Under the pieces are notes generated by a model, which worked only from the letters and a program-made list of their open reading frames with translations, did no database searches and was not told the origin of the DNA. A stretch of 64,000 nucleotides of DNA from positions 2,914,001-2,978,000 of the forward strand of contig NZ_CP029488.1 in assembly GCF_003177035.1 (NCBI RefSeq). The letters run 5' to 3'. Each line of letters opens with the position of its first letter. The first letter of the stretch is position 1. Below, one piece after another: positions 9,335 to 17,912 of this stretch. A program made the position numbers and the translations under genes. The stretch is from Salinisphaera sp. LB1 (GTDB taxonomy: Bacteria; Pseudomonadota; Gammaproteobacteria; Nevskiales; Salinisphaeraceae).

Positions 9335-10012
9335 ATGCAGCGCAAGACGCTGTTTCAGATAGTCCCGGAAGGCTGGGCTGCGCTGTTCGTGCTGGCGGTC
9401 GTGTTTCTGATCGTCAATGCGACCATCGACGTGTGGGCGGCACTGCCCGTGTTGGTGCTCATGGCGGTGTGCGTGCTGTTCTTCCGCGATTCGCCGCGGC
9501 ATGCGCCGGCGGAACCGCTGTCGGTGGTTGCGCCGGTGGATGGCACCGTCATTCACCGGCGCGAATGCTACGACCCCTATCTTGATCGCGAGGCGGTCAA
9601 GGTGGCCATTCGGGTGAATCCGTTCGGCGCCTATCTGCTGCGTTCGCCGGTGGAGGGCACGGTGCTGGAGCTGGCGGGTGAAACCGTGGAGCGGCTCGGC
9701 GGCGTGGCCTCGATGATCCGCACCGACGAGGGCGATGAACTGGTCATGGCGATCCGGCGCGGCAGCCTGCTGGGCGAACGCCCGTGCCGGAACAGCTATG
9801 GTGAGCGCGTGGGCCAGGGGCGCTGCTGCGGCAAGCGTCGGCTGGCACAGCGGGTGGAATTGTTCCTGCCCGTGAATTGCCGCATGGAGGTTGAGCTCGG
9901 CGATCATGTGCGTGCCGGGGCCTGCGTACTGGCCAAGCTCGTGCACAAGAAGAACGGGAGCTGTCGGGCCCGGGACGATGCCGATCGGACCCGGCTGGAC
10001 GGCGCCGCCTGA
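9335..10012 (+). CDS. Phosphatidylserine decarboxylase-like protein lacking the self-cleavage site
   Basis: This 225-residue protein has two N-terminal membrane segments (about residues 13-50) and a C-terminal beta-rich domain like short proteobacterial/archaeal-type phosphatidylserine decarboxylases. APVDGTV, RSPVEGTV, GERVGQG, RVELFLP and GDHVRAG are recognisable. Family members cut themselves at a Gly-Ser within an FGSR motif to create the pyruvoyl cofactor. Here the matching position reads KRRLAQRVEL (residues 168-177), so Gly-Ser is Ala-Gln. The VHVNR block is also altered, to GAYLLRSP. As read, it should not form a pyruvoyl group. Position between ilvC and pssA is the usual place for psd. 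It may be inactive, repurposed or backed by another psd elsewhere. Confidence 0.8.
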   Translation: MQRKTLFQIVPEGWAALFVLAVVFLIVNATIDVWAALPVLVLMAVCVLFFRDSPRHAPAEPLSVVAPVDGTVIHRRECYDPYLDREAVKVAIRVNPFGAYLLRSPVEGTVLELAGETVERLGGVASMIRTDEGDELVMAIRRGSLLGERPCRNSYGERVGQGRCCGKRRLAQRVELFLPVNCRMEVELGDHVRAGACVLAKLVHKKNGSCRARDDADRTRLDGAA

Positions 10013-10069
10013 TCGATTTGCCCATTTCGGCCGAGCGAGACCAGCGGCCGATACGCTAGACTAGCGCCT

Positions 10070-10849
10070 ATGTCTGAATCCCCCAGCGAACCCCGCAGTC
10101 GCCGCAAGCGCGGCATCTATCTGCTGCCGAACCTGTTTACGACCGGCACGCTGTTTGCCGGATTCTACTCCATCATCGCGGCCACGCAGGATCGGTTTTC
10201 GGTGGCGGGCATTGCCATATTCGTGGCCATGCTCACCGATATGCTGGATGGACGCGTGGCCCGGCTGACCAACGCCGAGTCCGATTTCGGCATCCAGTAC
10301 GACAGTCTCGCCGATCTGGTGTCGTTCGGGCTCGCCTCCGGGCTGCTGGCCTACATGTACAGCCTCCACACGCTGGCCGCCTACAGCAATGTCGCCGGCA
10401 AGCTGGGCTGGCTGGCCGCATTTTTCTATGCCGCCGCGGCGGCCTTGCGTCTGGCGCGGTTCAATATCACCCGTGGCGGCGCGCTGGAGAAGAAAGTCTT
10501 TCTCGGCCTGCCGAGCCCGGCGGCGGCGGGGCTTTTGGTGGGGTTCGTCTGGGTCGGGGCCGACTTCGGCATCCCCGGCGGCGATCTGGTGATCCCGGTG
10601 TTCCTGTTCACCGTGGGCGCCGGGGTGCTGATGGTCTCCAACGTGCGCTACAACAGTTTCAAGGATTTCAATATCGGCGACCGCGTGCCGTTTCGCTACA
10701 TCCTGTTCGTGGTGATTGCGTTCGTACTGATCATGCTCGATCCGCCGCGCGTGCTGTTCCTGGGCTTTCTGGCGTACGCGTTGTCCGGACCGATCATGGC
10801 CCTGCGGCGTCGCCGTCGACTGCGTTCCGGTCGCAGCGGACCCTCCTAG
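10070..10849 (+). CDS. pssA: CDP-diacylglycerol-serine O-phosphatidyltransferase, type II
   Basis: This 259-residue membrane enzyme makes phosphatidylserine from CDP-diacylglycerol and serine. The CDP-alcohol phosphotransferase signature DG-x2-AR-x8-G-x3-D-x3-D is complete: DGRVARL, then G, D and D in DFGIQYDSLAD. Seven to eight hydrophobic segments follow, and the C-terminus is Arg-rich. It stands 57 bp after the psd-like gene, the normal partner order. The enzyme's product would need a working phosphatidylserine decarboxylase to give phosphatidylethanolamine, which makes the defect in the neighbour notable. Confidence 0.93.
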   Translation: MSESPSEPRSRRKRGIYLLPNLFTTGTLFAGFYSIIAATQDRFSVAGIAIFVAMLTDMLDGRVARLTNAESDFGIQYDSLADLVSFGLASGLLAYMYSLHTLAAYSNVAGKLGWLAAFFYAAAAALRLARFNITRGGALEKKVFLGLPSPAAAGLLVGFVWVGADFGIPGGDLVIPVFLFTVGAGVLMVSNVRYNSFKDFNIGDRVPFRYILFVVIAFVLIMLDPPRVLFLGFLAYALSGPIMALRRRRRLRSGRSGPS

Positions 10850-10989
10850 ATTCTCGCACGGCCGGGGGTGCAACTTCGCGCGGCATGCGCGATCCAACGC
10901 TGATAGCGATCGACCCGATGCGGGGGGCCCATGAGCCTGATCTGTCGATATATCGATGGCGCGCCCTCTGCCACGGACCGGCGTGCCGC

Positions 10990-12600
10990 ATGAATCCGGT
11001 AGCTGAACAGCCCGGGCGGCGGCAGGCGCTGGTCTGGGGCGGCGCGGTCGTCGCTCTGGCGGCGGCGTTGCTGGTGGCGCTGGTGTTGCCTCTCGGGGCG
11101 GCGGAGGCTCCGAGCCTCGGCTGGCTGAAGGATGCGGCGACGCCCGGCATGGGCTGGGGCGAACCGTTCCGTCATCTCATCGCGCGCGCGGCGGCCACGC
11201 CGGATCGGCCGCTGGTTTGCCTGCTCGCGGCCGCGGTGGTGCTGAAATCCGCCCCGGCGGTGGGCGCGCTGTTCGCGCTGCGCCTGCCCGATGTGCTCGC
11301 GGCGGCGCTGGTTGCAGCCATTGTCGTGCGGGTGGCGGAAACGCGATCGGCGGGCGTGTTTGCGGCGCTGTTGTTTGTTGCCTCGCCCGCGCTCTGGGCC
11401 GCCGTGGTGGGGTCGCCGGGTCTGCTCGTCGACGCCGCCGCGGTCGCCGTCCTGTATGCGGTGGCGCGTCGGCCGGCGGTGCGTCCCCGGGCGGGCGCGT
11501 TGCTGGGCTTGCTGCTTGCCCTGGTTGTGCTCATCTACAACGGCGCTGGCGTGTACGCGATCGCGGTCGGGCTCGGTGTGTGGCTGCACGCCGGACTCGC
11601 GCACGGCGAGTGGCGGCTGTTCGCCAGTGGGCGGCTGACCGTGCTGGCGGGCTTGATCATCGCCGGCCTGACGCTCGTGGGCGTGCTTGATCTGCCCGCG
11701 GGCGCGCACTGGCTGGTGCTGTATCGCAAGCTCGACCTCGCGATCGAGCGCAGCGCGCTGCCCGTGCCCGTCGGGATCATTGCCGCGGCCGTCATCGTGC
11801 CGAGTCTGATCGCCCTCGCCGAAACCCTGCGCCGGCCGGCGGGCATGGCGGGGCAGCTATTGTCGATTCTGGCGATCGGCGCCATCGTGCTGTCTTGCGC
11901 GCCGCGCACGCCGCCACTGGCGGTGACCGCGCTCGCACCACTGACGCTGCTCTGGTGGACGACCCCGCTGATGTCGACCGAGGCGCGCGGCCGCGCGTTG
12001 CTGGCGGCCGGATTTTATGTGCTGGCCGGCGTCGCCGCGGCTGGCGCGTTGCTGATACTCGGCCGGGCCGAGCCGTCGACCCAGGCGGCGCTGGCATGGG
12101 CGAGTCGGGGTGTGGCCATCCTGATGGCGTCGGCCGCACTCCTCGCGTTGGCGTTGGCCTGGCGCGGAACCCGGGTCGCGCCGGCCGGCGCGGCATCGCT
12201 GGCGCTTGCCGCGGTGATTGCGGCCGGCGCGCTGTGGCTGGCCGCACCCCAGCAGTTGTTCGCCCAGCGCGGCTACGACCGACAGTTGGCCGAGGCTATG
12301 GCGCCGCTGCAGGCGCGCCCGATTGCCGTGCTCGCGCCCGTCGGCGCACCGTTGTGGCGTGCGGAGCTGGGCCGCCCGGTGTTCGTGGCCCGCGATGTGT
12401 TCGCGCTGTGTCGTTGGGCCGCGGCGCGCGACGGGACGTCCGCGCCGCTGGCGCTGGTGCGCCCGCAGGCGACCGATGCCGTGCTTGGCCGCTTTGCCGG
12501 GGCGCGATTGTTGTTGCAGTCACCGGGCACGCCGCAGACGTCGGTCATGGTGATCGAGCTCGGCGATCGCGGGAGCCGGGGCTGCCGGGCCGGGCATTGA
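10990..12600 (+). CDS. Polytopic membrane protein of unknown function (GT-C-like layout)
   Basis: I do not recognise this 536-residue protein. It is very rich in Ala, Leu and Val, with about 11-12 predicted membrane segments over residues 15-420. A soluble C-terminal part of about 110 residues begins near RGYDRQLAEAMAP. The overall plan, with many helices and a terminal soluble domain, recalls ArnT-type or other GT-C lipid-linked sugar transferases, but I see no acidic loop motif near the N-terminus that would prove it. The chosen start is MNPVAEQPGRR at 10990; an in-frame start at 10885 would add 35 polar residues. It sits alone between pssA and the uracil-DNA glycosylase gene. Confidence 0.6.
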   Translation: MNPVAEQPGRRQALVWGGAVVALAAALLVALVLPLGAAEAPSLGWLKDAATPGMGWGEPFRHLIARAAATPDRPLVCLLAAAVVLKSAPAVGALFALRLPDVLAAALVAAIVVRVAETRSAGVFAALLFVASPALWAAVVGSPGLLVDAAAVAVLYAVARRPAVRPRAGALLGLLLALVVLIYNGAGVYAIAVGLGVWLHAGLAHGEWRLFASGRLTVLAGLIIAGLTLVGVLDLPAGAHWLVLYRKLDLAIERSALPVPVGIIAAAVIVPSLIALAETLRRPAGMAGQLLSILAIGAIVLSCAPRTPPLAVTALAPLTLLWWTTPLMSTEARGRALLAAGFYVLAGVAAAGALLILGRAEPSTQAALAWASRGVAILMASAALLALALAWRGTRVAPAGAASLALAAVIAAGALWLAAPQQLFAQRGYDRQLAEAMAPLQARPIAVLAPVGAPLWRAELGRPVFVARDVFALCRWAAARDGTSAPLALVRPQATDAVLGRFAGARLLLQSPGTPQTSVMVIELGDRGSRGCRAGH

Positions 12601-12657
12601 TCCGGGCGCATGCCGCCGAGGCTGGCAAAAACCGACAAACCGTTTAGGCTCTGACGC

Positions 12658-13500
12658 ATGACATCGGATGCACGTCGCGACGATTATCTCCGCGCCCTCG
12701 GTCTGGCCGACTGGCAGTATCGCGCCGACGGGCCGCTGGGCGGTGCCCGGGCGCGCCCCGGCAAGGCGCTCGAGCCCGGGATGACCGGCTCGAACGAGGC
12801 GGCGGCCGTGGTTGCCGCCGGTGATGAACAGACGGTCGCTGCGCCCGAGCGGGAAGTGGCCGCGCCGGCGCCGGCGAGCTTGGCGCGCGAACCGGAGGCC
12901 GACGCCGCCCCGGCGCCGACGCCGGATGCCGACACCGGCCCGGCCGGGCTCGACTGGGACGGGTTGGAGGCCTATCTGGCCCGCCAGGACCACCGCGGCG
13001 CGAGCCGCCCGGTATTCGGCATCGGTGCACGCGATGCGGAGGTTTTGATCGTGGGCGAGGCCCCGGGCGCGAGCGAGGACGCCCAGGGCGTGCCGTTCGT
13101 CGGCCGCGCCGGCAAGCTGCTCGACCGCATGCTGGCGGCGATCGATTGCTCGCGCGCCACCAACGTCTACATCACCAACATCTGCAAGTTCCGCCCGCCG
13201 GACAATCGCGACCCGACGCCGGATGAAGTCGCGGCCGACTGGCCGATCCTGGAACGCCAGATCGATCTGATGGCGCCGCGCCTGGTGGTGGCGGTCGGCC
13301 GGGTCGCCGCGCAGACGCTGCTCGCTTGCCAGACCCCGCTCGGCAAGCTGCGTGGCCGGTTGCACCGTTACCCGCGGCGCGATCTCGATGTGCTGGTGAC
13401 CTATCACCCCGCTTTTCTGTTGCGCAGTCCGCAGCAGAAGAGCAAGGCCTGGGCAGATCTGAAAATGATCGCCCGCCATATCCGGTCGTTCGAGCGATGA
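12658..13500 (+). CDS. Family-4-like uracil-DNA glycosylase without the Fe-S cysteines
   Basis: This 280-residue protein has the UDG superfamily core at residues 117-280: GEAPG (133-137), the [16 protein letters not shown] block, YITN, and TYHPAFLLR. Family-4 enzymes remove uracil from DNA and normally bind a 4Fe-4S cluster through four Cys. Here the N-terminal CxxC region reads [11 protein letters not shown], the KCRPP position reads CKFRPP, and the ACxPFL position reads AADWPIL. The only cysteines in the core are C164, C176 and C224, so a normal cluster is unlikely. Residues about 25-97 form an Ala/Pro/Glu-rich linker. The stop overlaps the rimI start (ATGA). Confidence 0.85.
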   Translation: MTSDARRDDYLRALGLADWQYRADGPLGGARARPGKALEPGMTGSNEAAAVVAAGDEQTVAAPEREVAAPAPASLAREPEADAAPAPTPDADTGPAGLDWDGLEAYLARQDHRGASRPVFGIGARDAEVLIVGEAPGASEDAQGVPFVGRAGKLLDRMLAAIDCSRATNVYITNICKFRPPDNRDPTPDEVAADWPILERQIDLMAPRLVVAVGRVAAQTLLACQTPLGKLRGRLHRYPRRDLDVLVTYHPAFLLRSPQQKSKAWADLKMIARHIRSFER

Positions 13501-13967
13501 GCGCCGCGCCCGACGATCTCTGGCAGGTCCGGCGCATGCGGTCGCAGGACGTGGCCGCGGTGCTGGAAATCGAACGTTCCTCGTACAGCCATCCCTGGAG
13601 CGAGCGCATTTTTCACGATTGCCTGCGCGTGGGCTATCGCGCCTGGGTGGTGGATCGCGCCGGGCGAAGTGTGGCGGGATACGCGCTGGCCTCGATCGCA
13701 GTGGGCGAGGCGCACCTGCTCAATCTGTGCGTGGCCGAAAGCGCGCGCGGCCACGGCGCGGCCGGTCGCCTGCTGGATGTGGTGATTGCCCGGGCGGCGG
13801 CGGAAAATGCCAATGAGCTGTTTCTTGAGGTACGGCCCTCCAACCGGGCCGCGCGCCGGCTCTATGCCCGCTACGGCTTCGAAACGCGTGGCCGCCGGCC
13901 CAACTATTATCCGCACAGGCATGGCCGCGAGGATGCGTTGGTCTTGTCAAAGGTGATCACGATTTGA
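13497..13967 (+). CDS. rimI: Ribosomal protein S18 alanine N-acetyltransferase
   Basis: This 156-residue GNAT-fold protein transfers an acetyl group from acetyl-CoA to a protein N-terminus, by family assignment that of S18. VRRMRSQDVAAVLEIE begins the fold, SSYSHPWSERIF is a RimI hallmark, and the acetyl-CoA loop is ESARGHGAAGRLL. LFLEVRPSNRAARRLYARYGF follows. The ATG overlaps the TGA of the uracil-DNA glycosylase gene by 4 bp, and the next gene starts inside its stop, so all three are translationally coupled. Location next to a UDG gene is common in gammaproteobacteria. Confidence 0.9.
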   Translation: MSAAPDDLWQVRRMRSQDVAAVLEIERSSYSHPWSERIFHDCLRVGYRAWVVDRAGRSVAGYALASIAVGEAHLLNLCVAESARGHGAAGRLLDVVIARAAAENANELFLEVRPSNRAARRLYARYGFETRGRRPNYYPHRHGREDALVLSKVITI

Positions 13968-15238
13968 GCGATACGCGTTTCACCTGGCGCGGCCGGTTCG
14001 GCTGGGCTTTCTACGACTGGGCCAATTCTGCGTTCGCGACGACCGTCGTAGCCGGTTTTTTCCCGGTTTTCTTCAAGACATTCTGGAGCGCCGACTATCC
14101 GGCCGAAACCAGCACGCTACAGTTGGGCGTGGGCAGCGCACTGGCGAGTTTCCTGGTGTTGTTTCTGGCGCCTGTCGGTGGGGCGATCGCCGACCGCGGG
14201 CATCGCAAGAAAGCCGGGCTGGCGCTGTCGACAGGTCTTTCGGTGGCCGCCACCGCCGGGCTGTTCTGGGTCGGCCACGGCCAATGGCTGACCGCGATGG
14301 CGCTGTTCGTGCTGGCCTCGATCGGATTCTTCATGGCCATGGTGTTCTACGACAGCCTGATCGTGGATGTGGCCGCGCCGGGCGACTACGATCGCACCTC
14401 GGCGCTCGGCTATGGCCTGGGCTATCTCGGCGGTGGGCTGCTGCTGGCGCTCAATGTCGCCATGACGATCTGGCCGCATGCCTTCGGCCTGGCCGGCCGT
14501 GCGGATGCTGTGCGCTGGTCCTTTTTGAGCGTTGCCGTCTGGTGGGCACTGTTCTCACTGCCGTTGTTCCTGTTCTCCCGCGAACGTACGGATGGCGCCC
14601 GCGTGTCGGCCGTGCAGGCCGTGCGCGACGGCCTCCGCGAGTTGCGGGGTACGGCACGGGATATCCTAGCGCAGCACGAGATCTGGCTGTTCCTGCTGGC
14701 CTATTGGCTCTACATCGACGGCGTGAATACCATCGTGCGCATGGCGGTCGATTTCGGCTTGAGCCTGGGCTTCGGTCAGGAAAGTTTGATCATGGCGCTG
14801 CTGTTGGTGCAGTTCATCGGTTTTCCGGCGGCGATCGCCTTCGGCTGGCTGGCTTCGATCTGGGAGACCAAGAAGGCGATCTATCTTGGGCTCTGTGTCT
14901 ATGCCGGGATCTCGGCCTGGGCCTATTTCCTGCACGACGTCTGGCAGTTCTATGCCATGGCGGTTGCCATCGGGCTGGTGCAGGGCGGCGTGCAATCATT
15001 GTCGCGCTCCTACTACGCCCGGCTGATTCCCGAGGGCAAGGCCGGCGAGTACTTCGGCATCTACAACATGCTCGGCAAGTTCGCTGCCGTGATCGGGCCG
15101 CTGCTGGTCGGCGTGGTCGCCGCCCTGAGCGGCAGCGCGCGACTGTCGATCCTGTCGGTGGTGGTTCTGTTCATCGCCGGCGGCTGGCTTCTCACGCGGG
15201 TGGACGCGCGTCGCGCCCATCCCTCGGCCGGGGCGTAA
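13964..15238 (+). CDS. MFS transporter, UMF1/Atg22-like family
   Basis: This 424-residue protein has about 12 membrane segments and the N-terminal signature GWAFYDWANSAFATTVVAGFFPVFFK in split form (residues 12-36), which marks the UMF1/Atg22-like MFS branch. The cytoplasmic loop ADRGHRKKAG matches the MFS motif A. QSLSRSYYARLIPEGKAGEYFG, split over residues 344-365, is also typical. Start is TTG at 13964, overlapping the rimI stop (TTGA). The transported compound is unknown; some relatives export or import amino acids or small metabolites. A 9-bp-stem hairpin includes its stop codon. Confidence 0.88.
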   Translation: MSDTRFTWRGRFGWAFYDWANSAFATTVVAGFFPVFFKTFWSADYPAETSTLQLGVGSALASFLVLFLAPVGGAIADRGHRKKAGLALSTGLSVAATAGLFWVGHGQWLTAMALFVLASIGFFMAMVFYDSLIVDVAAPGDYDRTSALGYGLGYLGGGLLLALNVAMTIWPHAFGLAGRADAVRWSFLSVAVWWALFSLPLFLFSRERTDGARVSAVQAVRDGLRELRGTARDILAQHEIWLFLLAYWLYIDGVNTIVRMAVDFGLSLGFGQESLIMALLLVQFIGFPAAIAFGWLASIWETKKAIYLGLCVYAGISAWAYFLHDVWQFYAMAVAIGLVQGGVQSLSRSYYARLIPEGKAGEYFGIYNMLGKFAAVIGPLLVGVVAALSGSARLSILSVVVLFIAGGWLLTRVDARRAHPSAGA

Positions 15239-15258
15239 GCGGATATATTCGCTTACGC
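15233..15258. terminator. Hairpin at the end of the MFS gene
   Basis: GCGTAAGCG pairs perfectly with CGCTTACGC across an 8-nt A/T-rich loop. The MFS stop codon (15236-15238) is inside the left arm. No T run follows, so it may act with Rho or protect the 3' end rather than terminate by itself. It separates convergent transcripts. Confidence 0.4.
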
Positions 15259-15325
15259 TCTCGATCACCAACGCCAGCTTGAGCCGGTCGCGCCGCGACA
15301 AGCCGACGCGCTGTCGGCCGCGGCG

Positions 15326-16528
15326 TTAGAAAACCTCGAACAGCCCCGCGGCACCGATGCCGCCGCCGACGCACATGGTGACCACCACGTGCTTGACGCC
15401 GCGGCGCCGGCCTTCGATCAGCGCATGGCCGACCATGCGGGCGCCGGACATGCCGTAGGGATGGCCGATGGATATGGAACCGCCGTCGACGTTGTAGATG
15501 TCGGGGTCGATGCCGAGATGATCGCGGCAGTACAAGCACTGGCTGGCAAAGGCCTCGTTGAGCTCCCAAAGGCCGATGTCGTCGATGGCCAAGCCGAAGC
15601 GGTTCAGCAGTTTGGGTACGGCATAGATCGGGCCGATGCCCATTTCGTCGGGGGCGCAGCCGGCCACTGCCATGCCGACGTAGGCGCCCAGCGGTTCCAG
15701 CCCGCGTCGCTCGGCTTCGCCGGCTTCCATGAGCACGCTGGCCGAGGCACCGTCGGACAGTTGCGATGCATTGCCGGCGGTGATGAATCGTCCTTTGCCG
15801 ACCTGCTGGCCATTCTCGAAGACGGGTTTGAGCTGGGCCAGACCTTCGCGGGTGGTGTTGGGTCGATTGCCCTCGTCCTGACGCAACGTGACCGCTTCCG
15901 AGCCGGTCGCGCCGGTCGCCTTGTCGACGGTGGTCTTGACCGTGCTCAGGGGGACGATTTCGTCGTCGAAGCGGCCCGCCTGTTGTGCCGCGGCCGTGCG
16001 CATCTGCGACTGATACGCGTATTCGTCCTGCGCCTCGCGCGATACGCCGTAGCGGTCGGCCACGATCTCGGCGGTTTCGAGCATGCTCATGTAGATATCC
16101 GGCTGATTCGCCTCCAGCCAGGGATCGCGGGCCCGATATTGATTGTTGTGTTCGTTCTGTACTAGGGAGATCGATTCCAGCCCGCCGCCGACGACCACGT
16201 TCATCCGGTCGTGCACGATCTGCTTGGCCGCGGTTGCAATACCCATGAGCCCGGATGCGCATTGCCGGTCGATCGTCATGCCCGGTACGCCGGTGGGCAG
16301 ACCCGCCCTTAACGCGCACTGGCGGGCGACATTGCCGCCGGTTGAACCCTGTTGTTGTGCGACGCCAAGAATCACGTCATCCACGGCGTCGGCTTCGAGG
16401 GCGGCGCGTTTGATGGCATGTTCGATGGCGTGGCTGCCCAGGGCCTGACCCTGGGTGTTGTTGAAAGCGCCGCGATAGGCTTTGCCGATCGGCGTGCGTG
16501 CCGTGGAAACGATGACAGCTTGGCGCAT
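15326..16528 (-). CDS. Acetyl-CoA acyltransferase (thiolase), beta-oxidation type
   Basis: This 400-residue thiolase cleaves 3-oxoacyl-CoA with CoA to acetyl-CoA and a shortened acyl-CoA. The acylated Cys is C90 in DRQCASG. The general-base pair is H356 in GHPYGMSG and C386 in TMCVGGGIGAAG, and WELNEAFA precedes them. The family NVNGG reads NVDGG here. Start ATG 16528 gives the usual RQAVIVSTARTPIG N-terminus. It is divergent from the nitronate monooxygenase-like gene, with an IclR-type operator 74 bp upstream. It would be the thiolase (PimB-like) of the pathway encoded further right. Confidence 0.92.
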   Translation of the reverse strand: MRQAVIVSTARTPIGKAYRGAFNNTQGQALGSHAIEHAIKRAALEADAVDDVILGVAQQQGSTGGNVARQCALRAGLPTGVPGMTIDRQCASGLMGIATAAKQIVHDRMNVVVGGGLESISLVQNEHNNQYRARDPWLEANQPDIYMSMLETAEIVADRYGVSREAQDEYAYQSQMRTAAAQQAGRFDDEIVPLSTVKTTVDKATGATGSEAVTLRQDEGNRPNTTREGLAQLKPVFENGQQVGKGRFITAGNASQLSDGASASVLMEAGEAERRGLEPLGAYVGMAVAGCAPDEMGIGPIYAVPKLLNRFGLAIDDIGLWELNEAFASQCLYCRDHLGIDPDIYNVDGGSISIGHPYGMSGARMVGHALIEGRRRGVKHVVVTMCVGGGIGAAGLFEVF

Positions 16529-16601
16529 GAAAATCCTCGATGGCTGCGGGGCAATGGCGCGTGGGCGGCGCCATTGCCAAATGGTGACCGCTTAACTAAA
16601 T

Positions 16602-16616
16602 TGAAACGACGTTCCA
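16602..16616. promoter_or_regulatory. IclR-type operator candidate, site 1
   Basis: On the minus strand the site reads TGGAACGTCGTTTCA, with one mismatch between half-sites. It differs at one position from site 5 at 30857-30871. It lies in the shared upstream region of the divergent thiolase and nitronate monooxygenase-like genes, and resembles the known IclR consensus TGGAAAT-N-ATTTCCA. Confidence 0.6.
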
Positions 16617-16691
16617 AAATATGGTCAAGCAGTATGTTGAGGGTATGGGTCAGCGTCAAGATCTGCGTGAAGCGCTTAACGGGGCTTGCGC

Positions 16692-17648
16692 ATGTCACTG
16701 AGTGAACGACTTCGCGCCGATATGCGGCTGCCGGTCATCGGGTCGCCGATGTTCATCGTGTCGAACCCGGAGCTGGTCATCGCCCAGTGTACCGCGGGCA
16801 TCATCGGCGCCTTTCCGGCGCTCAATGCCCGGCCGGCCGAGCAGCTGCCGGTCTGGCTCGAGCGCATCACGAATGCCCTGGACGCCGAGCGTGCGGCGCG
16901 TCCGCTGGCCCGGATCGCGCCGTTCGCGGTCAACCAGATCGTGCATGCCTCCAACGACCGGCTGGAACGGGATCTTCGCGCCTGTGCGGATTTCCGCGTG
17001 CCGTTGTTGATCACGAGCCTGCGCGCCCCGCATGCCGCGGTCGAGGCCGCCCACGATTATGGCGGGCACGTTTTCCACGATGTGATCAACGTGCGCCATG
17101 CCGAGAAGGCAATCGAAGCGGGCGTGGATGGCCTGATCGTGGTCTGCGCCGGCGCGGGCGGGCATGCCGGTACGCTGAGTCCGTTCGCCCTGGTTTCGGA
17201 AATCCGTCGGTTCTGGGATGGCCCGCTGGTCCTGTCCGGTGCGATCACGCGCGGCGCGCATATCCTGGCCGCCGAGGCGCTGGGTGCGGACTTCGCGTAC
17301 ATGGGGACGCGTTTCATCGCCACCGATGAAGCCAACGCGGCGGCCGAGTACAAGACCATGGTCACCACATCGAGCGCAAAGGATATCGTCTACAGCAATC
17401 TGTTCACCGGGGTGCACGGCAACTATCTGCGTGGCTCGATCGAGAACGCCGGATTCGACCCGCATGATCTGCCGACATCGGACAAGCAGGCCATGAGCTT
17501 CGGCAGCGACCGCAAGAAGGCCTGGAAGGATATCTGGGGCGCGGGCCAGGGCGTCGGCAATATCGACGCCATCGAGCCGGCGGCCGACGTGGTCGAACAA
17601 CTGGTCGCGGAATACAACGCGGCCCGTCGGCGGCTCGGCGCGCGATGA
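16692..17648 (+). CDS. Nitronate monooxygenase-like FMN protein (NPD family)
   Basis: This 318-residue TIM-barrel protein belongs to the 2-nitropropane dioxygenase/nitronate monooxygenase family. VIGSPMFIVSNPELV near the N-terminus, CAGAGGHAGTLSPFALV in the middle, LSGAITRG and GADFAYMGTRF are the FMN and phosphate-binding segments. Many members in catabolic clusters detoxify nitroalkanes or act as enoyl-type reductases, and the true substrate is often unknown. ATG 16692 is chosen over an in-frame TTG at 16686. It is divergent from the thiolase and shares its operator, which suggests a role in the same acyl-CoA pathway. Confidence 0.85.
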   Translation: MSLSERLRADMRLPVIGSPMFIVSNPELVIAQCTAGIIGAFPALNARPAEQLPVWLERITNALDAERAARPLARIAPFAVNQIVHASNDRLERDLRACADFRVPLLITSLRAPHAAVEAAHDYGGHVFHDVINVRHAEKAIEAGVDGLIVVCAGAGGHAGTLSPFALVSEIRRFWDGPLVLSGAITRGAHILAAEALGADFAYMGTRFIATDEANAAAEYKTMVTTSSAKDIVYSNLFTGVHGNYLRGSIENAGFDPHDLPTSDKQAMSFGSDRKKAWKDIWGAGQGVGNIDAIEPAADVVEQLVAEYNAARRRLGAR

Positions 17649-17791
17649 GCCGCCGACGCCGCGGGCGCGGATGAACGTGCCCGCGGATACCGCTCGCTCG
17701 GGCAACAGGGCCAACTCGAGTCCGGCCGGTGGACATCAGACGACTTGGTTATGTATCACGCTCGACTGGCTGAATAAGCAAGCGCATTTTG

Positions 17792-17820
17792 TCCGCAAAT
17801 GCACGCGAATGAGCGCAAAT
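17792..17820 (-). repeat. 29-bp dispersed repeat, copy 3
   Basis: Read on the minus strand the copy starts ATTTGCGCTCATTCGCGTGC and ends ATTTGCGGA. It is inverted relative to copy 4 (18473-18501). The two flank the maoC gene. Confidence 0.7.
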
Positions 17821-17884
17821 AACAAGGAAGATCACGGCACTGCTGATTTCAGGTGCGCAAGCAATGGCGTCTTTGACTGAACTG

Positions 17885-17912
17885 TGTACATCGTCAAGTC
17901 AGACGATGTACA
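17885..17912 (-). terminator. Hairpin at the end of maoC
   Basis: TGTACATCGTC pairs perfectly with GACGATGTACA (11 bp) around a 6-nt loop. The maoC stop codon (complement of 17899-17901) lies in the loop and first stem base. No T tract follows on either strand, so it is a 3'-end stabiliser or weak terminator. Confidence 0.4.
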
